Source of the DNA: Lonicera japonica
Lineage: Eukaryota > Streptophyta > Magnoliopsida > Dipsacales > Caprifoliaceae
Length of the DNA stretch: 64,000 nucleotides
Direction: 5' to 3'
Assembly (NCBI GenBank): GCA_021464415.1
Contig: CM038469.1
Coordinates: forward strand, 24,633,901-24,697,900
Below are positions 35,440-44,411 of this stretch, piece after piece. A program made the translations under genes and the position numbers. Each line of letters starts with the position of its first letter. The first letter of the stretch is position 1. Under the pieces are notes generated by a model. That model had not been told where the DNA came from. It did no database searches and saw only the letters and a program-made list of their open reading frames with translations.

Positions 35440-35895
35440 TGCTAAAGAACTTTGGCCAAAGTGATATTGTTGTGGCTCAAGGAGAGGATAAACTCTTGTG
35501 GAAGGAGTGTTTGTGAGAGGAAGGAAAATTGGTCAATTAATGCTAGTTGAAAAAGAAACAGTTGGAGAGTGTAGGACAAAGAAGAAAGAGGGATTATTTT
35601 CAAAAATGATTTTGAGAAGGTGTATGACCTTGTAGATTCATATTTTATCGACAAGTTGCTACAAAAAATGGTTCAAATAGAGATGGAGGCAATTCATAAG
35701 TTTATGTTTAGTTTCAGTTTAATTCTTGGTAAGCTTTAGTTTCAGTTTAATTCTTAGTAAGCATTAATGGAAAGAAAGAGGTTTGTTGGAGGAACAATAG
35801 GATTGGACAAAGGGATGCCATATTCCTATTCTTGTTTAATATGCTAGTTGATGTATTGGAGAGGGCTAAATCGGTGGCGGTGTTTTGATTTCTAG
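35440..35895 (+). pseudogene. L1-type LINE reverse transcriptase fragment
   Basis: With frameshifts, the plus strand matches L1 RT blocks: GVFVRGRKIGQLMLVEKE (cf. the AFV.GRQI.D..L.A.E block), NDFEKVYDLVDSYFIDKLL (cf. DFEKAYD.VDW.FLD), and GQRDAIFLFLFNMLVDVL (cf. GLRQGDPLSPFLF.L..DVL). The YADD block is not found and the ends are undefined. An old insertion inside the FAP2-like pseudogene. Confidence 0.7.
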
Positions 35896-36118
35896 AGTCC
35901 TCATTCACGTTAAGATATTAGTGTTTTTGAGGGGGTGATGAGGATGAAAAATGAGATCCTTTATTAATTAAAACTTGTCAACAGAATAGTCGATTGTGAA
36001 TGGGGTATTTAGAAATTTCAAAATTTAATATTTACTATAATATTACTTCTGTTCTGGAAGCCCTTGGTTTCTGTTTTACTTCTAACTGGCTGTGAACAAA
36101 TCTTTCTTTATTTTTCAG

Positions 36119-36660
36119 GTCCTCTTTGGAACTGGTTCTAGAACAATGAAAATATTTTTTAGTCGCACCACTAGTGGCGATGAAGGTAAATCATCTCCTT
36201 TTTGTGTGGTTTTGAGAGTAACAACTTTTGACTAAACCCGCTGACTGTTTTCTTCGATTCTTTAGACGAACCCAGACACTGATTATGACTGCCTGAAGAC
36301 TTTCGGTTCTCTTTTCTCGCATGATATTCCTATACGTGCGGTCTAAATAATGCTACTTCTTAATCTTTATATATATAGAAATATATTTTTTTACTATCTC
36401 ACAATTTATATTTGGAATTTGTTCAGGGAACAACAATTTATTTCCGTAGAACAACTGATGGACATCTAGTCACTGAAAGTGAGTACTCTTGACATAATTA
36501 ATTATCTATATTTTGTACTTTAGATATTGTTCTTTAATTTTTCTGTTTTGGTTATTTCTTTTAGCGGAAATTGTTATGAACAAACGATTTATGGTGGAAT
36601 GATTTGTTTGTGCAGTTGGTGGCACTCAGATTGGAGCAGTTCACAGCAAGGATTTGTGTA
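36119..36660 (+). pseudogene. FAP2-like pseudogene, exons of the CHI-fold region
   Basis: Exons bounded by plausible splice sites are: 36119-36185 (VLFGTGSRTMKI..), 36266-36340 (TNPDTDYDCLKTFGSLFSHD), 36427-36478 (GTTIYFRRTTDGHLVTE) and 36616-36660 (IGGTQIGAVHSKDLC). The last three join in phase and lead to the terminal exon at 42661. The first does not join in phase, and about 80 codons expected between GTGSRTMKI and TNP are absent, so the gene is broken. The donor after 36340 (GTCTAA) is weak. The last intron holds copia 2. It is the partner of the exon at 284-381. Confidence 0.7.
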
Positions 36661-36673
36661 GTGAGTGAATGTT

Positions 36674-36827
36674 CTGTTCTGTTCAGATCTTTCTTTTGAT
36701 CATTTTGAATTGCATATGCTTAAATTTGGTGTATATTTAAGAAACAGCATGAAGCGCGGACATAGAAACGTCACACCATAAAGACATTTTCATAGAATGT
36801 AAGATACAGACACGTAGTGGACAAGTG
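36674..36827 (+). repeat. 154-bp direct duplication flanking copia 2, left copy
   Basis: The stretch from ctgttctgttcagatc to cgtagtggacaagtg recurs at 41959-42112 with few differences. It abuts the broken left end of copia 2. Normal copia insertion makes only a 5-bp duplication. Confidence 0.92.
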
Positions 36828-36830
36828 ATA

Positions 36831-37241
36831 GATCATGGAGTCGGCAGAAATTCCTGTGGGCTTTAAAGGGCTTTCATGATCGATCATGGGGTATACCATG
36901 ATCGATCATGGTTACTGCACTTTGCCTATTTAGTTAGTTTTTGGCTCATTTGTGTAAATATCTTGTAAGTAAGACTTGAGAGCTAAAAAGTGAGAAATTT
37001 TTTCTTGTGTGCTTGTAATCACTCTTTGTGCCAATTATCAATAGAAGCTATCGTCTGGGTGGATTAATGGCTTTTACGCCGACACCACGGTAAACCCTTG
37101 TATTGTACGATTGTTGCTTTATTTCTTATTTCTCTATTGTGAGTGTGCTTTTTTGTGTCGATTCTTCTTTCGATAAACCAAGTAGCTTGTGAGATCCCTC
37201 CGCGTTGCGTCGTGCTCGGTTATGAGCGGTTTGGCGCACCA
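36831..37241 (+). repeat. Copia 2 5' LTR, truncated
   Basis: Corresponds to 41546-41958 of the 3' LTR and ends ..GGCGCACCA. Its first bases, GATCATGGAG, are exactly the right half of the second palindrome of the module, so the break is at the dyad (36830/36831). It keeps the other palindrome pair at 36875-36888 and 36896-36911. Confidence 0.9.
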
Positions 37242-37244
37242 AAT

Positions 37245-37257
37245 TGGTATCAGAGGC
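37245..37257 (+). other. Copia 2 primer binding site
   Basis: TGGTATCAGAGGC, three bases after the LTR, complementary to plant initiator tRNA-Met. Confidence 0.9.
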
Positions 37258-37366
37258 TAAAACGAGAAAGGTGGAATTTATGTCGCACGCCAAGTGTTTG
37301 ATAAAATTCCAAAGTAAGATTTTTTCAATCTTTGACTCGTTGTTGGTTTGTTAAGTTCTTTGGTGA

Positions 37367-37957
37367 TTGAAGATAACTACTTCTAAGACCTCAAAGGTGT
37401 CAGCGATAAAGTTTGACGTAGAGAAATTCGACGAAAAGTTGGTCAATTTCGGCATGTGGCAATGTCAAATGCGCGATGTCTTGATCCAACAGGAGTTGCA
37501 TAAGGCATTGTTGGGTGTGGTAGCTAAGCCCACGACGATGACAAATGTTGCATGGGAAGAATATGATTTGAAGGCTTGTAGCACTATCCGGTTGCATCTA
37601 GCTAAAAATGTGATATACTACGTTATGCGTGAGAAATCCGCGGCTAGCATATGGAAGATACTGGAAGAGAAGTATATGACGAAGAGCATAGAGAATCGTC
37701 TCTATCTCAAGAAGAAGTTGTTCCGGTTTGAATATGCTAGAGGTACATCAATGAGTGAGCATGTCGATGAGTTTAACAAGATGATTTCTGATTTGTTAAA
37801 CTTGAACGAGGACATGAAAGATGAGGATAAGGCTATCTTGTTGCTCAATTCACTTCCGGAATCCTATGACCATTTGAGCACCACGTTGTTATATGGCAAG
37901 GATTCAGTGAAATATGAGGACGTTTCTTCGGCATTGATTGGTAATGAGCAGAGATAG
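37367..37957 (+). pseudogene. Copia 2 gag, N-terminal part
   Basis: The frame opens at a TTG where family members have ATG (before KITTSKTSKVSAIKFDVEKF). Gag signatures are NFGMWQCQMRDVLIQQ, IRLHLAKNV, ASIWKILEEKYM, SMSEHVDEFNKM and LLNSLPESYDHL. TAG at 37955-37957 replaces a CAG codon present in copia 3 (NEQRQREK). Confidence 0.88.
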
Positions 37958-37960
37958 AGG

Positions 37961-38310
37961 GAGAAATGTAGTACATCGTCCGATGCGTTGGTGAGACGGG
38001 GAAGGACAGATGATCGGAAACAAGCAAAGCACAACAACTCTCGGTCCAAGTCACGTACTAAGTACTTGGATAACATGGAATGTTACAAGTGCAAAAGGAA
38101 GGGGCATATGAAGAAAAATTGTCCTAACGTTTGGGTAGACAAAGGGAAGAAGAAGAATGCGGATGATACCGTGAATTCAGTTACTTCAGGGGATGATGAT
38201 TTCGAGAGTATGTTAGTGGTTACTCCTAGGGAAAGCTCAACGGACGAGTGGATTCTAGATTCGGGTTGTTCGTACCACATGTGTCCAAATAAGGACCTTT
38301 TTCCATACCT
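37961..38310 (+). pseudogene. Copia 2 zinc knuckle and protease start
   Basis: Knuckle CYKCKRKGHMKKNC near 38092, then the protease active site WILDSGCSYHMC (38250-38285). An extra T at about 38300 (cctttttccatacc versus ccttttccatacc in copia 3) shifts the frame. Confidence 0.88.
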
Positions 38311-38765
38311 TGACGAAGGTGAATGGAGGAACAGTTTTGATGGGCAATGATCACATTTGTAGGACGGAGGGTATTGGAATGGTTAAGTTGAAGCTACATG
38401 ACGGAGTAGTCAGAACTCTGAATGAAGTCAGGTACATTCCGGATTTGAAGAAGAATTTGATTTCTTTGGGTTCTTTAGATTCCAACGGGTGCAAGATTGT
38501 GCTCGAGAATGGAATGCTAAAGGTTACTTCCGGTGCCTTAGTGTTGATGAAGGGAAAGAAAGAGGGTAATCTCTATTTCCTTCAAGGTAGTACGGTGACA
38601 GGTAGCGTTTCAGTTTCTACGGAAGCTGGTGGAGCAAGTACAAGTTCGGATTCGACAAGATTATGGCACATGAGATTGGGACATGCCGGGGAGAAGGCGA
38701 TGACAGTGTTATGTAAGCAAGGATTACTCAAGGGTGCGAAGAGCTGCAAGCTGGAGTTTTGAGAG
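38310..38765 (+). pseudogene. Copia 2 protease end and GAG-pre-integrase
   Basis: Frame contains LNEVRYIPDLKKNLISLG (protease C-terminal block) and LWHMRLGHAGEKAM. It stops at TGA (38760-38762) inside CKLEF-stop-EHC, where a Cys codon of the zinc motif is expected. Confidence 0.85.
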
Positions 38766-38771
38766 CATTGT

Positions 38772-39625
38772 GTGCTCGGGAAACAGACGCGAGTAAAGTT
38801 TGGGACGGCTATTCATTGCACGAACGGATTGCTTGACTACATACACACGGATGTCTGGGGACCTTCCAAGACGAAATCCTTAGGAGGTAATCATTACTTT
38901 GTTACATTTTTAGATGATTTCTCTAGGAGGATTTGGGTATATCTCATGAAGCACAAAGACGAGGTCTTTGGGGTGTTTCTAAGGTGGAAGAAAATGGTCG
39001 AAAATCAGCTTGGCAGGAAGATCAAGGTACTTAGATCCGATAACGGCGAAGAGTACACTAGTGATCCGTTTAAGGAGTATTGCCAAGATGAGGGAATTGT
39101 TCGCCATTTCACGGTTAGAGGTACACCACAGCAAAACGTAGTAGCTGAGAGGATGAACCGTACCTTACTTGAAAAAGTGAGGTGTATGTTGTCAAATGCA
39201 AATTTGAGGAAACAGTATTGGGCAGAGGCCTTATATCCTATGCTAGATACATTGTGAACGTGTTGCTATCTTGAGGGGTCGATTACAAAACTCCTATGGA
39301 GGTTTGGACAGGATCTTATGCAAGTTACGATTCATTACACATTTTTGGGTGTCCAGCTTATTATTACGTCCGTGAAGATAAGATTGATCCAAGAGCCCGA
39401 AAGGCGATCTTTATGGGTTCAAGAAGTGGAGTCAAGAGATATAAGTTGTGGTGTCTACAAGACCGAAAAATGATCGTTAGCAGAGATATTGCATTTGACG
39501 AGGCGTCTTTGCTCAGGATGCCTACGGGAGAAAATGTAAAGGCTCTTGATGAGAGTGAGAAGAGAGGAGTGGTGCAAACGGAAGTTACTACGCCAGTGGT
39601 GACTATTCGGTGTAATCGAAAGTGA
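38772..39625 (+). pseudogene. Copia 2 integrase
   Basis: Core blocks are HTDVWGPSKTKSLGGNHYF, FLDDFSRRIWVY, LRSDNGEEYTS (second Gly of the usual NGGEY is Glu) and GTPQQNVVAERMNRTLLE. Frame breaks occur near 39255 and before 39296, followed by FGCPAYY and ARKAIFMGSRSGVKRYKLW. It is not translatable as one chain. Confidence 0.87.
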
Positions 39626-41358
39626 CTAATCCGGTTGATTCTTCTGATAGTGATTTGGAGAATATGGAGATTCCTATTGAGGGGTCTAGTCAACAACAAG
39701 GAGAGGTGCCGTCATTGGCACGCGAAAGGGAGCCTAGAGCTCGACGAGCACCGCAACGACTTGGCTTTGAAGATAGTGTGGCATATGCATTGGTGGTTTA
39801 TGGCGATGAACCTACTTCTTATTGGGAGGCAGTGGCGGATAGTCATTGTGATGAATGGAAGGCAGCCATGGGTGAGGAGATGGATTCTCTTCACAAGAAT
39901 GAAACCTGGGATCTTTACAAGTTGCCAAAGGGGAAAAAGTCAATTAGGTGCAAATGGGTGTTTGCCAAGAAAGACGGGGTTTTAGATTCGGATGTTTGGT
40001 ATAAAGCAAGATTGGTAGCTAAGGGATTTGCACAGAGGGAAGGGGTGGATTATAATGAAGTCTTCTCTCCGGTAGTAAAACATACTTCCATTAGAGTGCT
40101 ATTAGCTATGGTATCGCAGTTTGACTTAGAGCTTGAACAACTCGACGTCAAGACGGCGTTCTTGCAGGAGGAGATTTATATATCTCAACCGGAGGGGTTC
40201 AAGGTTGTTGGCAAGAAAGATTGTGTTTGTAAACTGAAGAAGTCCTTGTATGGGTTGAAGCAATCGCCTAAACAATGGTACAAAAAGTTTGACACATTCA
40301 TAATGGCTCAGAAATTCAAGCGGAGTGATTTTGATCATTGCGTTTACTTTAAGAAACTCAAGGGGGATTCGTTTATCTACTTACTCTTATATGTTGATGA
40401 TATGCTTATTTGTTCATCGAGTATGTCTGATATCAACACGGTGAAGGCTCAGTTGAGTCTCGAGTTTGAGATGAAGGACTTGGGTGGAGCTAAGAAGATT
40501 TTGGGAATGGAGATAGTAAGGGAGAGGAAGAAGGGAAGATTGTGCCTCACTCAGAGGCAATATCTAGAGAAAGTGGTAGTCTGGTTTGGGATGCAGGATT
40601 CAAAGCCTGTGAGTGTTCCATTGGCTTCGCACTTCAAGCTCTCGACAATTATGGCTCCAGAAACAGATGAAGAGGTGGAGTATATGGCTCAAGTTCCGTA
40701 TGCGAGTGTGGTAGGAAGCTTGATGTATGGCATGGTGTGTACTCGACCTGATATTGCTCAGGCAGTGAGCATTTTTAGTAGGTTTATGGCAAATCCGGGG
40801 AAACAGCATTGGAATGCCGTTAAGTGGATTTTGCGGTACCTACAAGGAACGAAGAATAAAGGGTTTGTGTACCAGAGAACCGATGGGTCTATTATTTGCG
40901 GGTATGTTGATTCGGACTATGCTGGGGATCTTGACAAGCGACGGTCGACCACGGGGTATGTTTTCACATTTAGTGGTGGTCCGATTAGCTGGAGGTCGAT
41001 GTTGCAAGGTGTAGTGGTGTTGTCTACTACAGAAGCAGAGTACATTGCAGCAACAGAGGCAGTCAAGGAAGCATTGTGGCTTCGGGGTTTAATAGGTGAT
41101 TTGGGGATGGTTCAAGAGAATGTCGTTATACATTGTGATAGCCAGAGTGCTATTCATTTGGCCAAAAACCAAGTTCATCACGGACGGACGAAGCACATAA
41201 ATATCCGGTTTCATTTCATATGGGAGATTATCGAGAGTGGTGAAATGATTTTGAAGAAAATTGGCACCAAGGATAATCCCGCAGATATGATGACGAAGGT
41301 GGTACCGACGACCAAGTTTGAGCACTGCTCGACATTGGTTAACATTCTTCGGTGTTGA
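39622..41358 (+). CDS. Copia 2 reverse transcriptase-RNase H segment (open)
   Basis: A 578-codon open frame with the full order AAMGEEMDSLHKN, CKWVFAKK, ARLVAKGFAQ, QLDVKTAFL, LKKSLYGLKQSPKQWY, LLYVDDMLI (catalytic YVDD), [74 protein letters not shown] and RTKHINIRFHF, ending NILRC-stop. It could in principle be translated from an internal start, but no promoter or independent start is seen. It is the surviving part of a dead polyprotein. Confidence 0.88.
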   Translation: MTNPVDSSDSDLENMEIPIEGSSQQQGEVPSLAREREPRARRAPQRLGFEDSVAYALVVYGDEPTSYWEAVADSHCDEWKAAMGEEMDSLHKNETWDLYKLPKGKKSIRCKWVFAKKDGVLDSDVWYKARLVAKGFAQREGVDYNEVFSPVVKHTSIRVLLAMVSQFDLELEQLDVKTAFLQEEIYISQPEGFKVVGKKDCVCKLKKSLYGLKQSPKQWYKKFDTFIMAQKFKRSDFDHCVYFKKLKGDSFIYLLLYVDDMLICSSSMSDINTVKAQLSLEFEMKDLGGAKKILGMEIVRERKKGRLCLTQRQYLEKVVVWFGMQDSKPVSVPLASHFKLSTIMAPETDEEVEYMAQVPYASVVGSLMYGMVCTRPDIAQAVSIFSRFMANPGKQHWNAVKWILRYLQGTKNKGFVYQRTDGSIICGYVDSDYAGDLDKRRSTTGYVFTFSGGPISWRSMLQGVVVLSTTEAEYIAATEAVKEALWLRGLIGDLGMVQENVVIHCDSQSAIHLAKNQVHHGRTKHINIRFHFIWEIIESGEMILKKIGTKDNPADMMTKVVPTTKFEHCSTLVNILRC

Positions 41359-41473
41359 GGCCCCATTCGAGGGTAGAGGCTCTTCGGGGCCGGGTGTGAT
41401 GCTATGGCAGTATTGATGGAGGAACAAGTGGAGTGAGGTAGGCAATTTGCTGGATGGGTTAGCTGGATGGTTC

Positions 41474-41488
41474 GCCAAGGTGGAGATT
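41474..41488 (+). other. Copia 2 polypurine tract
   Basis: The sequence ccaaggtggagatt lies directly before the 3' LTR start TGAGAAG. The same tract precedes the copia 3 LTR. Confidence 0.75.
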
Positions 41489-41958
41489 TGAGAAGTTTGG
41501 CTCTCCAATGTTTACCCATGATCGATCATGGGTATGTCCATGATCGATCATGGAGTCGGCAGAAATTCCTGTGGGCTTTAAAGGGCTTTCATGATCGATC
41601 ATGGGGTATACCATGATCGATCATGGTTACTGCACTTTTGCCTATTTAGTTAGTTTTTGGCTCATTTGTGTAGATATCTTGTAAGAAAGACTTGAGAGCT
41701 AAAAAGTGAGAAATTTTTTCTTGTGTGCTTGTAATCACTTTTTGTTCCAATTATCAATAGAAGCTATCGTCTTGGTGGATTAGTGGCTTTTACGCTGACA
41801 CTACGGTAAACCCTTGTATTATGCGATTGTTGCTTTATTTCTTATTTCTCTATTGTGAGTGTGCTTTTTTGTGTCGATTCTTCTTTTGGTAAACCAAGTG
41901 AGCTTGTGAGATCCCTCCGCGTTGCGTCGTGCTCGGTTGTGAGCGGTTTGGCGCAACA
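41489..41958 (+). repeat. Copia 2 3' LTR (470 bp)
   Basis: Bounded by TG..CA. It contains the palindrome module at 41516-41626 in its first 140 bp, a TATA-like stretch further on, and ends ..GGTTTGGCGCAACA. Confidence 0.92.
41516..41626 (+). repeat. Four-palindrome module in copia 2 3' LTR
   Basis: CCATGATCGATCATGG lies at 41516-41531, 41538-41553 and 41611-41626, and the TCATG variant at 41589-41604. Centres are 22, 51 and 22 bp apart. Read on the opposite strand, the variant is second in order, as in the long-LTR element. Confidence 0.92.
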
Positions 41959-42112
41959 CTGTTCTGTTCAGATCTTTCTTTTGATAATTTTGAATTGCAT
42001 ATGCTTAAATTTGGTGTATATTTAAGAAACAGCATGAAGCGCAGACATACAAACGTCATACCATAAAGACATTTTCATAGAATGTAAGATACAGACACGT
42101 AGTGGACAAGTG
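41959..42112 (+). repeat. 154-bp direct duplication flanking copia 2, right copy
   Basis: Copy of 36674-36827. The original intron sequence continues after 42112 (ccattgtttta). Confidence 0.92.
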
Positions 42113-42660
42113 CCATTGTTTTATATATATTTAATATATTAACAAAATTTCAAAGAATTGACATTCTTTCAATTTCTAAATGAATCACAATACCTTGATG
42201 GATTAAAATCATTGCAAAATAAGTTTGCACTCGCATCCCTTTTATTTTAATAAATGTACATTCCAACTCCTAACACGTGCTTGAACAGTTTGGAAGAAAA
42301 TGAGAAATTCACTACTAGTCCCAATTTTTTTTTTGTTGTGCTTCATGTTTAGGACGTGCAACAATTGCCTTAAGTTTTGCTTCATACTTTCTGCCGTGTT
42401 TTATTTTTAGAACAATAAAAATATGTTTTTAGTCTCATTTTTATAAAAAGTATCTACACGTGTCAACGCGTTATTCGCTGAAAAAAAGGACTAAAAACGT
42501 GAAACTCTATTACCGTTGGAACTAAAAACAATCATTGCTATTATTTTCTTGAATTTGGTGTATTCTGTCTATTATTCGCATGGGCCCTTGTGGAGGGGAA
42601 AAGAAAATGAAAAGATGAAGTTGTAACATGCTGAATGTGTGTTTGAAATTGCTATCGCAG

Positions 42661-42701
42661 GGGCAATCTTTGACATGTACATAGGAGATGTTCCAGTGTG
42701 A
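42661..42701 (+). pseudogene. FAP2-like pseudogene, terminal exon (2-bp deletion)
   Basis: The acceptor tatcgcag is followed by AIFDMYIGDVPV and then TGA at 42699-42701. Compared with 284-381, one TG of tgtgtgagc is missing, which shifts the frame and ends the protein about 20 residues early. The preceding intron (from about 42480) also matches 110-283. Confidence 0.85.
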
Positions 42702-43430
42702 GCAAATATCGCAATAGTCCATTGTCAAAATGAAAATTTGTGACCAAAATGAATACAAAACAATAGTTTATTGTCAAAAATGTCGAAAAAAAAAGTATGT
42801 TACCCAAATTGTAAAAATATGTAAAATTTGTTGTACTTTTTGATCATTTAACCTAAAATAAAAAGTATATTCATGTTGTGCAATAAAAAATATCTTTGCT
42901 CTATTTTATTTTATATATAAAATAAATAGAGCCAACCACAAAATGGTATTTATGCCGTCCGTAAACTCCATATGCCTGCATGTGGGTACCAAAGCCATTT
43001 AAATTATAATCTCGTCAGTCAAAAGGGTCAATTGCCATAAATCGGATAGTTGGTAGCATTAATCGTTAATATTAATACTTAAAGTGTTAGTGTGATCATA
43101 GTTGAAAAGTAAAGGTGCAGTTAACCCAATAATAATTATAAAAATGTGTGGGACATATTTCCAAAACAAATATTAGTCAACAAAATTACATACGTACAAC
43201 ACGTGTATCATGGCTAATTTGAATAAATAGCAAAGCATGCACGTTTATCATGGCTAGTTTGAACAAATTAATTGAGAAATTATAAACCTCCATTTCAAAA
43301 TTCAAGCAATTGGTTTCATACTGTTAAATTCTTGCTTTGTTGCTGGGCTGCTTTATATAATCAGTGTGAAGAGAGCCAACCAAAAATTTTCATCTATGTA
43401 TATATACATACATATACATATACAACAAAA
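42702..43430. other. Intergenic, RLP upstream-type sequence
   Basis: No gene. From about 42980 it shares phrases with the regions upstream of RLPs 4 and 5 (gggtcaatt, agtgttagtgtgatcatagttg, gggacatatt.ccaaaacaaatatta, cacgtgtatcatggcta.tttga). Confidence 0.45.
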
Positions 43431-43433
43431 ATA

Positions 43434-43829
43434 TTTTTGTAAGGAAAATCATTTAGTTTAACAATAATATAAGGATATTCTATTTTGAGGAGTAAATAAA
43501 TCATTTTTTTATGAAACTTTGTGGAGATCTTTATAATGAGTACAATATTTCCCCCAAATTTCATTAAAAAAAAATTCAAAACATAAATGGGTGTAACGAA
43601 AATTTGACATATAAGCTTATTTTTGTCCAATGAAATTTTATATGATAAAATTATCAACTTCTAAATGGAGTTTTTTAAATGAAATTTGGTGGAGATGATC
43701 TAATCATTATAGAGATCATCTCCGTTCTCCACAAAGTTTAATGAAAAAAATTCATTTATTTACCTCTCGAAATGGACGGTCTTTATTATTATTTATTAAA
43801 GTAAGAGATTCCTTTCTAAGGGTATTTCC
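43434..43829. mobile_element. Inverted-repeat MITE family M, copy a
   Basis: Left half (aggaaaatcatttagtttaacaataat.. ggagtaaataaat.. gaaactttgtggaga) is inverted on the right (tctccacaaagttt.. atttatttacctctcg.. attcctt). Imperfect TIRs are present and there is no coding content. Related copies lie at 49128-49507 and 54870-55259, with a half copy at about 51055-51130. Confidence 0.6.
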
Positions 43830-44310
43830 TATATACATATAATAAAAATATAGTCAACTGCAAATTTTTATTTATGCCCTCCTTAAACCTCACGTGCGAG
43901 GCATATATGTGGGCACTCTATAAACTATCTAAAATTTTAACCCCATTAATTAAAATGGGTCAATTGTAACGAATTGGATTGTTGGTGGCATTAATTGCAA
44001 ACATTAGTAGTTCATATGATAAAGTGCTAATAAGGTCATAATTAAGAGGGACAAACTGCAATTAACTCAATAGTAATTATAAAAGTGCATGGGACATATT
44101 GCCAAAACAAATATTAATCAATGAAATCGTGTACCAACAATGCATGTGTATCATGGCTAGTTTGAACAAATAGAAAAACATGCACTTCACACAAGAAGGA
44201 AAATCTCATCAATAAGTCTTCCCAAAGACGTTGAACTTCAAAGGGACCCTTTAGTGTGTTTTTCCAGGGAAGGCCAACTTATTGAAAATTTTAAGGTACA
44301 ACAACTACTG

Positions 44311-44331
44311 ATATATATATATATATATAAA
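44311..44331 (+). promoter_or_regulatory. Probable TATA box of RLP 3
   Basis: An atatatata..taaac tract about 85 bp upstream of the ATG. The same position before remnants 4 and 5 has tatttatatatataaac (53591-53607, 55754-55770), so it is conserved across the family. Confidence 0.4.
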
Positions 44332-44411
44332 CTGCAATGCTTATTACATAGACTCAAGCTAACTCGAAAAACATCACCATAATAGTAGCCTAGACAATTA
44401 AATTATCAAGA

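Larger units (their letters stand above)
36828..41958 (+). mobile_element. Copia 2: degenerate Ty1/copia (TNT1/Tork-like) element
   Basis: Plus-strand element in the last intron of the FAP2-like pseudogene. The 5' LTR is truncated (36831-37241), the PBS is at 37245, and gag-pol runs 37367-41358. The PPT precedes 41489, and the 3' LTR is complete (41489-41958, TGAGAAG..GCAACA). Polyprotein motifs follow TNT1-like copia elements. There are a lost start codon, nonsense codons and frameshifts in gag, protease, GAG-pre-integrase and integrase, while RT-RNase H is a 578-codon open stretch. The flanks are a 154-bp duplication, not a normal TSD. Confidence 0.93.

Noticed and set aside
39364..41519. 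Minus-strand ORFs of 60-139 codons under copia 2 pol
   Set aside because: Shadows of the RT-RNase H frame with no recognisable domain.
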